The notes under the pieces: model-generated | What the model saw: only the letters and a program-made list of their open reading frames with translations | Told to the model about the DNA's origin: nothing | Database searches by the model: none | Origin: Candidatus Poribacteria bacterium | GTDB taxonomy: Bacteria; Poribacteria; WGA-4E; PCPOR2b | Reading direction: 5' to 3' | Assembly: GCA_003635265.1 (NCBI GenBank) | Contig: PYIZ01000006.1 | Coordinates: 82,736-146,735, forward strand | Length of the DNA stretch: 64,000 nt | Position numbers and translations under genes: made by a program | In this document: positions 24,197 to 32,518 of the stretch, piece by piece | How the letters are laid out: each line of letters opens with the position of its first letter | Position numbering within the stretch: position 1 is the first letter of the stretch

Positions 24197-24994
24197 TTAG
24201 TAATAACACGGAAGATTCCTACCTTGGATGGGATCAACATATTTTGCTAAGTCACGCAGGGAAATGACAGTACAACCGTTTTCATAAAGATAATCCATGT
24301 AGATTTCAAATGTTTTGGGATCTGTATGGACCCAAGGGTGCTCCAGGGCAGGCACACCGTGGAATGTCAAGACGGCAATCCGTCCATCTCTCGCCTGTTC
24401 AACTGCCCACACCAAGTCATCAAATTCCCAGTGCGGTCCCGACGCCCCTGTCGTTGGGACGAGCAGCGGGTGATGTTTCGCCGGATTGTATGCGGGACCT
24501 CGTCCTCCCTCTGAATCGTAAGTAAATTCCGGTGCAATGCCGCGTCGCGCAAAAAGAAATCCTTTCTCAGTCAAGACTTTCACAGCTTCGGGGCCGTTAG
24601 AATAACCCGGATAACAGAATGTCTCAGGTACAGGGATACCGTGTTCCTTGCAACGTAGATCGATGTGTTGTAGGTCGGCGAGTAACTCTTCGCTTGATTG
24701 GTTGTTCACGTTTTTGTGATGGTGGGTGTGGTTGCCAATTTCAAAACCGGCTTCGTGCAGTTCCTTAACCTCTTCCCATGTTACATAGTGGGCTTTGTTT
24801 TTAAGAAAATTGAGACCCTCAGTGATGAAAAAGGTCCCACCGAAGCCGTAACGTTTCAGTAACGGTGCTACATAGGTTGCGTCCGACTTATTGCCGTCAT
24901 CGAAGGTCAAGACAACCAACCGATCGGGGATGGGTTGGAGATCTTGGGAGGCGGATATATTCCTGTCATTATCATACACACTTGATTCGCTCAT
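24197..24994 (-). CDS. Polysaccharide deacetylase family protein
   Basis: NodB-domain carbohydrate esterase (CE4-like) of 265 residues that removes acetyl groups from polysaccharides or related substrates. Motif 1 is LTFDDGNKSD (catalytic Asp32, metal Asp33). Motif 2 is NHTHHHKN, giving the H-x3-H metal pair (His89, His93). Motif 3 is in TFCYPGYSNG, and the later FHGVPALEHP matches the FHxV motif. There is no signal peptide, so it may be cytosolic, as in PuuE-like or other non-secreted members. AAAGGA precedes the ATG. It is followed in the same direction by the CSD gene after 45 nt and preceded by the dehydrogenase gene after 23 nt. Substrate unknown. Confidence 0.9.
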   Translation of the reverse strand: MSESSVYDNDRNISASQDLQPIPDRLVVLTFDDGNKSDATYVAPLLKRYGFGGTFFITEGLNFLKNKAHYVTWEEVKELHEAGFEIGNHTHHHKNVNNQSSEELLADLQHIDLRCKEHGIPVPETFCYPGYSNGPEAVKVLTEKGFLFARRGIAPEFTYDSEGGRGPAYNPAKHHPLLVPTTGASGPHWEFDDLVWAVEQARDGRIAVLTFHGVPALEHPWVHTDPKTFEIYMDYLYENGCTVISLRDLAKYVDPIQGRNLPCYY

Positions 24995-25017
24995 CGGTTT
25001 CCTTTCAGGGCGATTTG

Positions 25018-26082
25018 TTAGCTATTTTCCAAAAACTCCCAGAGTTGATCAAATTGCGATCCCGTAATGGGCTGATGGCGCAGTATGGTGTTGGTATCTT
25101 TTCGCTCCATGTAACTCGGCGCAAATTCCAATCCTGCCCGGAGTTCCTCACGGCTTATTCCTACTTCTCTTGGTCGGCGGCGCACCTTGCAGCGATCTAG
25201 CCGATTGGTCAGAACTTCGGGCTGCTCGTCACAATGCCAAGCGATGATGATTGCACTAAATGCGACCATCTCTCCGTGGATGTAACTCGTGTTATACTTT
25301 TCTTCTAAGGCGAGCCAGAAGTCGTGATCTCCGCTTGCAGCCTCCGGTCGTTGAATCCAGCGAGAATCCCGCTCCTGTACACTTTTCATGATGTGCCGCA
25401 CGCTTTTCCCTGTCAGGTTTCCTTCCGTATCAAGGGTCGCTTCAAAGGTCTGTGTAATCTCTTCATGGTGGGTGAGGACATCAGCGATCACTGCTTCGTC
25501 GCAAGGCGGTCCTACGCCGTTCTTGGCACGCCAGCGCCATTCCGCGGGTGCGGCATAACCACACAGTATATCGCCAATGCCAGCGGTATTCAAATAGTAA
25601 GGTGCTTCGAGGATCAGGTCATCATCTACTAGGATATGGTCGCAGTCCACCCATGGCCAATCGTCGAGTGCTCCGACGATTTTCCTGCCTTCCCACTTTG
25701 CCACAACCCCATGAATTATTGCTCCCGTTGATACAATCGTTGGCACCATGACAAGCGGCAGGTCTTTGTCTAACGCCACGAACTTTGAAACATCTAGTGC
25801 CCGTCCGCCGCCCAGCCCGACCACTAACTCCGCGTCATCAGGTAAACTGTCGCTTATTTCCTTTTGATGTTTGGAATCCAACCACATCGCATGGGCTACC
25901 CCTGCGGGCGGTTTGGATAGATAGGATTGCGCTGTTCTGTGTGCAGTCGGTGTGGATACCATTAAGTAACGTGGCCACCCGGCACTCTCCTTTTTCAGCA
26001 GCCCTGAATCGTAGCGAATATCATATTCCGCTGCCGGTTTCATCTGACTTGCATGGGACCAGCCGCGTCCTGTTTTATTCAT
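25018..26082 (-). CDS. Glycerol-1-phosphate dehydrogenase-like / iron-containing alcohol dehydrogenase
   Basis: NAD(P)-dependent, metal-dependent dehydrogenase of 354 residues in the sn-glycerol-1-phosphate dehydrogenase (AraM/EgsA) and dehydroquinate-synthase-like group. VVGLGGGRALDVSKFVA is the nucleotide-binding GGG-x3-D-x2-K motif. MVPTIVSTGAI follows, as in the family. Metal ligands are likely Asp in TAGIGDILCGY, His in IHGEMVAF and His in IIAWHCDEQPE. In bacteria AraM makes glycerol 1-phosphate for minor lipids or cell-wall polymers; whether that applies here is open. AAAGGT precedes the ATG. It lies 23 nt upstream of the polysaccharide deacetylase and is probably co-transcribed with it. 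Confidence 0.82.
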   Translation of the reverse strand: MNKTGRGWSHASQMKPAAEYDIRYDSGLLKKESAGWPRYLMVSTPTAHRTAQSYLSKPPAGVAHAMWLDSKHQKEISDSLPDDAELVVGLGGGRALDVSKFVALDKDLPLVMVPTIVSTGAIIHGVVAKWEGRKIVGALDDWPWVDCDHILVDDDLILEAPYYLNTAGIGDILCGYAAPAEWRWRAKNGVGPPCDEAVIADVLTHHEEITQTFEATLDTEGNLTGKSVRHIMKSVQERDSRWIQRPEAASGDHDFWLALEEKYNTSYIHGEMVAFSAIIIAWHCDEQPEVLTNRLDRCKVRRRPREVGISREELRAGLEFAPSYMERKDTNTILRHQPITGSQFDQLWEFLENS

Positions 26083-26207
26083 GTGCTTTACCTTTCAATT
26101 TCGATTATTTTTAAAAACATTTCCCGAATTTTAGCCGATTCCGTCTAAGTTTGCAATCCTTTTCTAATCTTACGTTCGCGCAGGTTTTTCCACCGCCATA
26201 ACCGGCT

Positions 26208-26396
26208 TCATTGGTGAAAAACCGATTCCGGGGTGATAGGAACGTCGTAATCGAGGTTCACCGACTCATAGCCACGTTTGTAGATGATACTCCCCGCTTT
26301 GATGATAGCTAGCGTGGCACCGGGTGAATCCGACTTGTCCCGCCCAACAAATAATTCAGCTACCTTGTCTGTTGAGAATTCATCGCTCTTCCTCAT
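26208..26396 (-). pseudogene. Truncated serine beta-lactamase-like (class C fold) fragment
   Basis: A 62-codon remnant resembling the N-terminus of beta-lactamase-fold serine hydrolases: DSPGATLAIIKAGSIIYKRGY then NLDYDVPITPESVFHQ and a TGA stop. In intact homologues the next residues carry the catalytic S-x-x-K, so the active site is missing. The following 120 nt encode nothing recognisable. There is no Shine-Dalgarno before the ATG at 26396. The left end of the IS200/IS605 element lies about 60-100 nt upstream of the fragment, suggesting decay around a mobile-element insertion. The family call rests on a short stretch. Confidence 0.65.
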
Positions 26397-26500
26397 TTTT
26401 TCTGATTTGCCAAATCATAATAACTTGGTCACATACGGGATCAGTGCTTTCGTAACGCAGGTCAGAAAACCTATGCCACAATTGGCAAAAAACCTTTAGG

Positions 26501-26537
26501 TCTAAACCCCAAACATTTATGTTTAGAGCAGTTGGGG
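26501..26537. repeat. Left-end hairpins of the IS200/IS605 element
   Basis: Overlapping hairpins TCTAAAC/GTTTAGA (26501-26507, 26521-26527), AAACAT/ATGTTT, and CCCCAA/TTGGGG (26507-26512, 26532-26537). Subterminal hairpins are what TnpA recognises in this family. Confidence 0.55.
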
Positions 26538-26570
26538 CGCAGCCTATACAGATTGCTTTAGCATTTTCTC

Positions 26571-26599
26571 TTGACAAAACACTTGCAATATATTATAAT
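26571..26599 (+). promoter_or_regulatory. Consensus sigma70 promoter of tnpA
   Basis: TTGACA (26571-26576), exactly 17 nt, TATAAT (26594-26599): a perfect match to the housekeeping consensus, 39 nt before the tnpA ATG. Unusually strong for an IS promoter. Confidence 0.85.
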
Positions 26600-26637
26600 A
26601 ATAGTCATATAACTAATCTATAAGAAAGGTATATGTT

Positions 26638-27051
26638 ATGCAACTACTGACAAAGCAGACACAATACAAACACCAACCCTCTATTGTTTTCCGTTGCGAC
26701 TATCACATCATTTGGTGTACCAAATACCGGCGTCCTGTTTTGGAGTCTCCAATAGCAGAACGACTGAAGTTTTTGATACACGAAAAGCAGGACGAGTATG
26801 GTTATGAAGTTCTTGAAGTCGAAATTATGCCGGATCATGTCCACTTGGTTTCAGGGTTGTCCCCTCAACGTGCGCCTAACCGAATTATAGCCAATATAAA
26901 AGGGTATACGGCTCATGTGCTCCGCAAGGAATTCCCTCGATTACGAAGCCGCCTCCCGTGCTTATGGACACGAGGAAAGTTTATATCTTCAACCGGTGGC
27001 GTAACCCTTGCGGTTCTGAAACAATATGTAGAAAGCCAAAAGGGGGTCTAA
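26638..27051 (+). CDS. tnpA: IS200/IS605 transposase TnpA (HUH, Y1)
   Basis: Single-strand DNA transposase of 137 residues. It cuts and rejoins the element ends through a 5'-phosphotyrosine. The metal-binding HUH motif is His67-x-His69 in IMPDHVHLV. The catalytic tyrosine is Tyr130 in LKQYVESQKGV, at the normal distance near the C-terminus. The N-terminal FRCDYHIIWCTKYRRPVL is highly characteristic. The protein looks complete and active. It is driven by a perfect consensus promoter and preceded by AAAGG. Its TAA stop shares a base with the tnpB ATG (TAATG), implying coupled translation. Confidence 0.96.
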   Translation: MQLLTKQTQYKHQPSIVFRCDYHIIWCTKYRRPVLESPIAERLKFLIHEKQDEYGYEVLEVEIMPDHVHLVSGLSPQRAPNRIIANIKGYTAHVLRKEFPRLRSRLPCLWTRGKFISSTGGVTLAVLKQYVESQKGV

Positions 27052-28202
27052 TGTATACGACTAAGAAAGTTAAAGTCAAACCCACACCCGAATTGGATGC
27101 TCTTGCCATTGAAGCGGGGCGTGTCTATTGTAAAGTTATCAGCCTCATTCACAAGATTAAGAGAACAAAAGGGTTTTGGCTGTCAGAAAAATCCGTCAGG
27201 AAATACATGCGTCTTCGGGGATACAACTTGCATTCGCAGACGGTACAAGCGATAATCCAATCCTATTTTGACTCACTCAAGAGTTACTTTCGTGCTGTCA
27301 AGTCCAATCCTAATGCGAAACCTCCTAAGCGGACTCCTCATTTCTACAAGGTGCGTTGGATACAAAATGGTATTACCTTCCAAGATGGTGTTATCCGACT
27401 GTCTAACGGCAAAGGTAATCAGCCAATTATTCTCAAATCAGATGTCAAACCTGCTTATGTAGAGATGTATTTCCAACGGGGGAGTTACTACTTTTCACTG
27501 GTCTACAAAGTCCACACACCTCCCAAACGTGAAACAGGTAAAACTGTTGCGATAGATATGGGCGAGATTCACCCGATAGTCTCTCATGACGGCCAACGCA
27601 CCATCATCTACAATGGTCGTGCGTTACGTGCTATCAAACAGTATATCAACAAGTTCAAGGCATACATCCAATGCAAAATGGATAGATGTATCAAGCGCAG
27701 TAATCGCTGGTATCGGTTGAAACGAATCAAGACCAAGATACTCGCGAAGTTAAACGCTCAACTCAAGGACGCTGAACATAAAATCACGAGTCGATTTATA
27801 TCTGACTGCATCAAGGCGAAGGCAGATACGATAGTGATAGGAGACCTAAAAGGCATTCGTAAGCGAGCGAAGTTTAGTAAGAAGTCTAACCAGAAGATTC
27901 ACCAATGGGCGTTTGCCCGTCTCCAGTCCATGATATGCTACAAGGCAGAACTTGCAGGACTCAAAGTCAAGTTTGTCTCCGAGGCATACACCTCTCAGAC
28001 TTGTCCACGTTGTGGCAACCGAAAGAAGCCCACTAACCGGAACTATCACTGCAACCATTGTGGCTTTCATTATCACCGAGACGGTGTGGGGGCTATCAAC
28101 CTCTGGAACAAAGTATCGGGATTCCTGTTGAGTCCCGTAGTTGGGGCGATGGCGTCCCCGATAGGTGTCAGGTTCAATCCACACCTATGTAAATCCGGCT
28201 AA
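27051..28202 (+). CDS. tnpB: RNA-guided nuclease TnpB (relocated RuvC-II glutamate type)
   Basis: A 383-residue TnpB of the OrfB/Cas12-ancestor family. RuvC-I has Asp169 in TVAIDMGEIHP and RuvC-III has Asp344 in YHRDGVGAINLW. The Zn ribbon is CPRC (318, 321) and CNHC (334, 337). The RuvC-II strand reads IVIGDLKGIR, so the usual glutamate (E of the common E-N/D-L motif) is Gly264. A glutamate appears instead at Glu311, directly before AYTSQTCP. TnpBs with this relocated glutamate form a recognised subgroup, so the enzyme is probably still active. TnpB cuts DNA at the donor site guided by an RNA from the right end. The start overlaps the tnpA stop by one base. The frame is open for 31 codons upstream, but those overlap tnpA. 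Confidence 0.93.
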   Translation: MYTTKKVKVKPTPELDALAIEAGRVYCKVISLIHKIKRTKGFWLSEKSVRKYMRLRGYNLHSQTVQAIIQSYFDSLKSYFRAVKSNPNAKPPKRTPHFYKVRWIQNGITFQDGVIRLSNGKGNQPIILKSDVKPAYVEMYFQRGSYYFSLVYKVHTPPKRETGKTVAIDMGEIHPIVSHDGQRTIIYNGRALRAIKQYINKFKAYIQCKMDRCIKRSNRWYRLKRIKTKILAKLNAQLKDAEHKITSRFISDCIKAKADTIVIGDLKGIRKRAKFSKKSNQKIHQWAFARLQSMICYKAELAGLKVKFVSEAYTSQTCPRCGNRKKPTNRNYHCNHCGFHYHRDGVGAINLWNKVSGFLLSPVVGAMASPIGVRFNPHLCKSG

Positions 28203-28215
28203 CATAACGGATAAG
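28080..28215 (+). ncRNA. Predicted omega/right-end RNA of tnpB
   Basis: The 3' end of tnpB and the sequence just after it hold two consecutive hairpins (28143-28159 and 28161-28188), the usual place for the guide RNA scaffold; the guide would lie past the right end. Boundaries are inferred, not seen. Confidence 0.4.
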
Positions 28216-28283
28216 AATTCCAATGCTTGAGCTTTGGGAGTACGTCAAACTTCTCACACACGTTCTGAAAAGGGATATAGCTC

Positions 28284-28895
28284 ATGGGACTAATCTATAT
28301 CGAGTATATCAGTCGTCGCCCGGGTGTAGATATGACAGACTTTCGAGCCGGGGTGACCCATGGACAGGAGGGCTGGGATACCAGCTATGGGGAAGACCAG
28401 TTGGTGTTGAACATTGGTCGGACATGGCGGTTGGGACCAGAACCGGAATATCTGGCGGTCTGGTATTCACCACAAGCAGGTGTTGATCGGATCGACGTTT
28501 GGGATCGCATCTTTCGCAGCGATGAAGAGAATCCGCTAGAACGCCCTTTTTTTCAGGTTGCGCGGATTGATGTTGCCGGCTGTTATGCACCGTTGATCGA
28601 ACCGGTTTATGCCCGCAACGGAACCTATTATGCCGAATTCTTCCGCGTCCAAGCAGATTTGGATACCGTCCGCAACTTCTACGCCGCACGGACTCAGAGG
28701 CATTCTCGCTTTGCCCTTAATCTGCTGGTGAGCCGCATTGGGAAACTTGGTCCGGAGCCGGGTGGACTCGCTATCTGGCAGATACCAAACTTCGCAGCGT
28801 TGGAGGAAATTGCTCAAGAATTGGATGGGATACGTTTGCCTGTCGAGTTAGTAACTGCTGGAACCTATATGGATTTCGGGTACGAGATTTTGTGA
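28284..28895 (+). CDS. Hypothetical protein with an internal tandem duplication
   Basis: A 203-residue protein of unknown function. Two halves resemble each other: LIYIEYIS...LVLNIGRTWRLGPEPEYLAVWY (about 4-61) and TYYAEFFR...LNLLVSRIGKLGPEPGGLAIWQ (about 114-166). The shared LGPEP-x2-LA-[VI]-W motif recurs 105 residues apart. The hydrophobic-strand pattern and 90-100-residue unit resemble a duplicated ferredoxin-like (dimeric alpha/beta barrel, NIPSNAP or EthD type) fold, but this is inference. No signal peptide. GGGA lies 9 nt before the ATG. The next gene in the same direction starts 114 nt downstream and encodes another unknown protein; they may act together. Confidence 0.7.
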   Translation: MGLIYIEYISRRPGVDMTDFRAGVTHGQEGWDTSYGEDQLVLNIGRTWRLGPEPEYLAVWYSPQAGVDRIDVWDRIFRSDEENPLERPFFQVARIDVAGCYAPLIEPVYARNGTYYAEFFRVQADLDTVRNFYAARTQRHSRFALNLLVSRIGKLGPEPGGLAIWQIPNFAALEEIAQELDGIRLPVELVTAGTYMDFGYEIL

Positions 28896-29009
28896 GCGCT
28901 TGTGAATCAATTCGCGGTGACTGTCCCAGATTGAGGCTCATGATCACCGTGTCCAGACCCGCATGGGAGGAAGCATGAGCCGCTCCGAGGAATGGAAAGG
29001 TTCACTATA

Positions 29010-30821
29010 ATGAAAGCTGTGATTATTTCAGATCTAAGCCAGTGTCAACCAGTCCACCGTCTTGACCGGGACTATCGGCATGGCACTTGGCGGTTGATTG
29101 ACTACGAAACCGAGGAATTTACTGGCACAATGATCTACTCCGGTCCAGGCATGAATTCCGAACCGCTGACGTTGTCCTTAAACTGTGAAGGCTATCATGC
29201 AATATACGTGGGTGTTCATTACCCTGGTCAATTTGGGGATGCTCATGTGCGGCTCCGTTTGACCGATGATCCAGCGTATACCCTCGTGAGGGCAGAAACA
29301 CAATCTGGGAAAGATCTCAACGGTATTCCACCGGAACTGCGATGGAGCCACACAACGAAGGCATTCTCGGATTACCAGGTTTCTGAGGCTTTCTGGAAGG
29401 TTGCGGATCTCACCGGGGCTGACCTCATCATCAGTCGCTTCAACGAGGGTGGGCGGGGAGGTAGCTATGGCGAGATGTACAGCAGCTTGGTTTATGTACG
29501 ACTCGTCCCCCTTTCTGAAGCAGAAATGGATGAATACCAGCAGGAATTGCCTCGGAGGGATACCAAACGTCTCGTGGCTATGAACGATGCCGGTATTTTC
29601 TCTGAGCTGCGCACGAAAGAAGATATCTGGGCGCAATTTGAGCCATATCGGGACAGCGATGTGGAGATTATGCTGTGGGCGACCTTCAAAGGCGAAAACT
29701 GTACCTATCGCAGCCGTATTGGCCGCACGCTGACTGATAGCAACAATCCCTTCGACCGCTTCGCTGCTCATGAACGTTGGGATGTAACGCTTAACAAGTT
29801 AGAGAGACAGGACGTTGACTTCATGGCAGAGGTCGTGCAAGCTGCCCACGCACTTGGCATACGGATCTTCCCAAGCCTCCGTCTACAGGGGCCAAAAGCG
29901 GTGCCGCTGGAGATGGAAACAGGCAGTTTCTATGAGCGGCATCCCGAATTTCGTTGTAAGGACAAGCACGGTAGGGGGATAGCGCATCTCAGTTTGGCGT
30001 TTCCTGAAGTCCGGCATCTGTGGATCTCTCTCCTCTGTGAAGCACTGGAATACGGATTTGACGGGGTGCATGTGATTTTCTGCCGCTCCCAACCTTTTGT
30101 GTTATATGAGGCACCGGTGATTGAACGGTTTCGTGAGGAATATGGAGAGGATCCCCGCGACTGTCCAGACGACGACCCGCGTTTCTGGACAGTCCTGTCT
30201 ACCTTTGTTACCCAATTTGCGCGTGAACTCAGGGCGGCTGTCGATGCTATGAGCGAAAAAATGGGGAGGAAACTCGAAATCGCCTACAACATTACTTCGA
30301 CGATGGAGAGTCGCCTTCGGGCACCGGGAGTAGAGCCAGCTTCTAGACCGGAGGTCGCTGGGGGCACTGGTAAATATAACCTCAGCGAGGTCATGCAAAG
30401 TAATATGGTATGGGGAGTTGATGTTGAGACTTTGGTGAAAGAGGGCTTGGTAGACTACTTGATGCCCCATCCAACTTTTGCGATTAACGCGGCAGAATGG
30501 ATTCAACCGATGGTGGAATTAGTAAAGGACACATCGGTGAAATTGTATCCAGATCTCTATCCCCGCCGTCAACCTCCAGCCGCTTCCCTCTACTCCGCGC
30601 AAACCTTATATGAACTAGGCTGTGATGGCCTCACCCTCTGGGATACTTATTCTCGGGTGTTCCGAATTTCTGAATGGGCAATGATGAAACGCCTTGGACA
30701 TCGAGAAGCGCTGAAAAATTGGCGGAAAGCCGGCAAGGGCGACGACTACTTTCGTGTCTTGAATTTCAAGTGGATTGGTGATCGGAGCGGTGATCCACGC
30801 TATTACCAAACTAACGGATAG
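29010..30821 (+). CDS. Large hypothetical protein with a TIM-barrel-like (glycosidase-like) region
   Basis: A 603-residue protein not recognised with certainty. Residues about 1-175 look like a beta-sandwich (strands such as GYHAIYVGVHYPG and DAHVRLRLTD). The middle resembles a glycosyl-hydrolase-like TIM barrel: VDFMAEVVQAAHALGIRIFPSLRL, a helix-strand unit ending YGFDGVHVIF, then KLEIAYNITST, VDYLMPHP and LYELGCDGLTLWDTY. No catalytic pair can be named confidently. There is no signal peptide. The ATG at 29010 is chosen for AAAGG 9 nt upstream; an ATG six codons earlier is open. It sits between the duplicated-domain protein and the fatty acid transporter. Confidence 0.7.
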   Translation: MKAVIISDLSQCQPVHRLDRDYRHGTWRLIDYETEEFTGTMIYSGPGMNSEPLTLSLNCEGYHAIYVGVHYPGQFGDAHVRLRLTDDPAYTLVRAETQSGKDLNGIPPELRWSHTTKAFSDYQVSEAFWKVADLTGADLIISRFNEGGRGGSYGEMYSSLVYVRLVPLSEAEMDEYQQELPRRDTKRLVAMNDAGIFSELRTKEDIWAQFEPYRDSDVEIMLWATFKGENCTYRSRIGRTLTDSNNPFDRFAAHERWDVTLNKLERQDVDFMAEVVQAAHALGIRIFPSLRLQGPKAVPLEMETGSFYERHPEFRCKDKHGRGIAHLSLAFPEVRHLWISLLCEALEYGFDGVHVIFCRSQPFVLYEAPVIERFREEYGEDPRDCPDDDPRFWTVLSTFVTQFARELRAAVDAMSEKMGRKLEIAYNITSTMESRLRAPGVEPASRPEVAGGTGKYNLSEVMQSNMVWGVDVETLVKEGLVDYLMPHPTFAINAAEWIQPMVELVKDTSVKLYPDLYPRRQPPAASLYSAQTLYELGCDGLTLWDTYSRVFRISEWAMMKRLGHREALKNWRKAGKGDDYFRVLNFKWIGDRSGDPRYYQTNG

Positions 30822-30867
30822 ACCATCCTTTTTCCCGCAATGACCCTACTAACGCCGGGGTGGGTTC

Positions 30868-30897
30868 TTGACTTTATCGGATTGGCTATGCTACGAT
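30868..30897 (+). promoter_or_regulatory. Possible promoter of the fatty acid transporter gene
   Basis: TTGACT (30868-30873), 18-nt spacer, TACGAT (30892-30897), about 105 nt before the transporter ATG. Moderate match. Confidence 0.4.
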
Positions 30898-31006
30898 GAC
30901 CTCCGTGATTTACCTCTCTTCGATTCGGTTATGGTTGATCGGAAGGATACTCACGCAATCAGAGATTCAGATACGATCTATTGAACAGATTGGTAATTTT
31001 TAACCC

Positions 31007-32395
31007 ATGACAGACCAATACCAGCGAAACAGCAATATACTCCAGCGTTGGGGGGCAGTGCTAACAACTTGGACCGAAAGATGGATTCCAGATGCCCTTG
31101 TAATCGTTTGGATCCTGACTGTGGTTTGCTTTATTCTCGCTCTCATCTGGGGAGATGCTTCGCCGGTGTCAGCGGTAAAGGCGTGGGGTAATGGGTTTTG
31201 GGTTTTACTTGAGTTTGGGATGCAGGTGTGTCTGACGATGATCACAGGGTATATCCTCGCCAGTGCACCGATTGTCAGACGCACCCTTCAGAAGCTAGCG
31301 TCGTTACCAAACCCAGATAAGCCTGCCCAATCGATTGTCCTGATGAGTCTGTTTTCCATGATTACCGCTTGGCTCAGTTGGGCTTTCAGTCTGATTGCAA
31401 GTGCACTGTTTGCCGTGTTCTTGGTACATCGAAATCAAAAGATTGATTATCGGCTGCTCGTGGCAGCGGCTTACCTCGGGCTTGGGTGTACGTGGCATGC
31501 TGGATTGTCCGCTTCTGCACCCCTTTTGGTGAATACACCTGACAATTTTCTGATCCAGAGTGAGATTCTCCAGACTACGATTCCGGCGACCGAAACCATT
31601 TTTAGTTTTTTCAACATCGTCTTACTTGTGTTAGTCATCCTTGTGGTGACTGCGATGATGGCGGTGATGCATCCTTCCGCAGAAAACAGTTACCGGATCA
31701 AACCTGAGCTTTTGGAACAGCTGCAACTGTTTGAGCCACCTGAAAAACCACATTCGATGTCGCCATCGGTACGGCTGAATTGGTGGCCCGGTTTTAACTT
31801 GATTGTCGGGATGGTTGGACTTGCTTGGCTGTTTGGCAACATTGTCCGTTTGGGCTTCGCCAATGCTATTACCCTCAATACCATCAATTTCTTTTTTTTG
31901 ATGCTTAGTATTCTCCTGCATTGGTATCCGTGGCGCTTTCTTAAAGCGGCAGAGAACGCAGGCAAAATTGTGTGGGGCGTTATTATTCAATTCCCATTCT
32001 ACGCGGGTATCTTTGGGCTGTTCAAATTTACCAATCTTGCGACTGCGTTCACCCAAGCCTTCATTACCATCGGGAGCAAAAACACGTTCCTGTTGATTGC
32101 TTATTGGTATGCCGGTATTTTGAATTACTTTATTCCCTCCGGTGGCTCAGAATGGGCAGTTACGGCACCATACCTTATACCCGCGGGAAACGCGCTCGGT
32201 GTTGAAGCGTCAAAGATAGTTGTTGCATACGCTTGGGGCGACATGATGACTGACATGATTCAGCCCTTCTGGGCGATTGCAATGCTCGCCATCGTTAAAT
32301 TAGAATTTAGAGAGATTATGGGTCGCCTATTACTCGTTTTCTTTGTGTATTTTGGCGTGACATCGGCGGCGTTCCTCGTGTGGCCCTTGTTGTAG
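31007..32395 (+). CDS. atoE: Short-chain fatty acid transporter (AtoE family)
   Basis: Inner-membrane permease of 462 residues that resembles AtoE, the short-chain fatty acid (acetoacetate/butyrate) transporter. Many hydrophobic segments run along the whole length. Family landmarks include ERWIPDALVIVWILT near the N-terminus, WLSWAFSLIASALFAVFL, GLGCTWHAGLSASAPLL and LNYFIPSGGSEWAVTAPYLI with WGDMMTDMIQPFWAIAMLA near the C-terminus. No Shine-Dalgarno is clear. No atoDAB or acyl-CoA genes are adjacent, so it is isolated. The substrate is taken from the family and not from context. Confidence 0.88.
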   Translation: MTDQYQRNSNILQRWGAVLTTWTERWIPDALVIVWILTVVCFILALIWGDASPVSAVKAWGNGFWVLLEFGMQVCLTMITGYILASAPIVRRTLQKLASLPNPDKPAQSIVLMSLFSMITAWLSWAFSLIASALFAVFLVHRNQKIDYRLLVAAAYLGLGCTWHAGLSASAPLLVNTPDNFLIQSEILQTTIPATETIFSFFNIVLLVLVILVVTAMMAVMHPSAENSYRIKPELLEQLQLFEPPEKPHSMSPSVRLNWWPGFNLIVGMVGLAWLFGNIVRLGFANAITLNTINFFFLMLSILLHWYPWRFLKAAENAGKIVWGVIIQFPFYAGIFGLFKFTNLATAFTQAFITIGSKNTFLLIAYWYAGILNYFIPSGGSEWAVTAPYLIPAGNALGVEASKIVVAYAWGDMMTDMIQPFWAIAMLAIVKLEFREIMGRLLLVFFVYFGVTSAAFLVWPLL

Positions 32396-32518
32396 ACGGA
32401 TAGAGCAGTGCTGCATTTGAAGAAAAGAACGTTTGGAAACCACAGGATCGGATATATTGATGTAACTGTGAACAATCCTTTTGGAACACTGTTTTCAAAA
32501 CCCGTGGAGGGTTCAACA

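Larger units (their letters stand above)
26460..28215 (+). mobile_element. IS200/IS605-family insertion sequence (tnpA + tnpB)
   Basis: An apparently intact element with a HUH transposase gene (tnpA) and a tnpB overlapping it by one base. Left-end structure: AAACAT-TT-ATGTTT (26511-26524) nested in a CCCCAA...TTGGGG stem (26507-26537). Right-end structure: GGGG...CCCC (28143-28159) and ATAGGTGT...ACACCTAT (28161-28188). Both ends share AGTTGGGGCG (26530-26539 and 28139-28148). IS605 elements have no terminal inverted repeats or target duplication, so the exact ends given here are estimates. Confidence 0.75.

Noticed and set aside
28161-28188. tRNA T-arm-like text (GGTTCAATCC between paired arms)
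   Set aside because: No acceptor, D or anticodon arms around it; it is a hairpin in the right end of the IS200/IS605 element.
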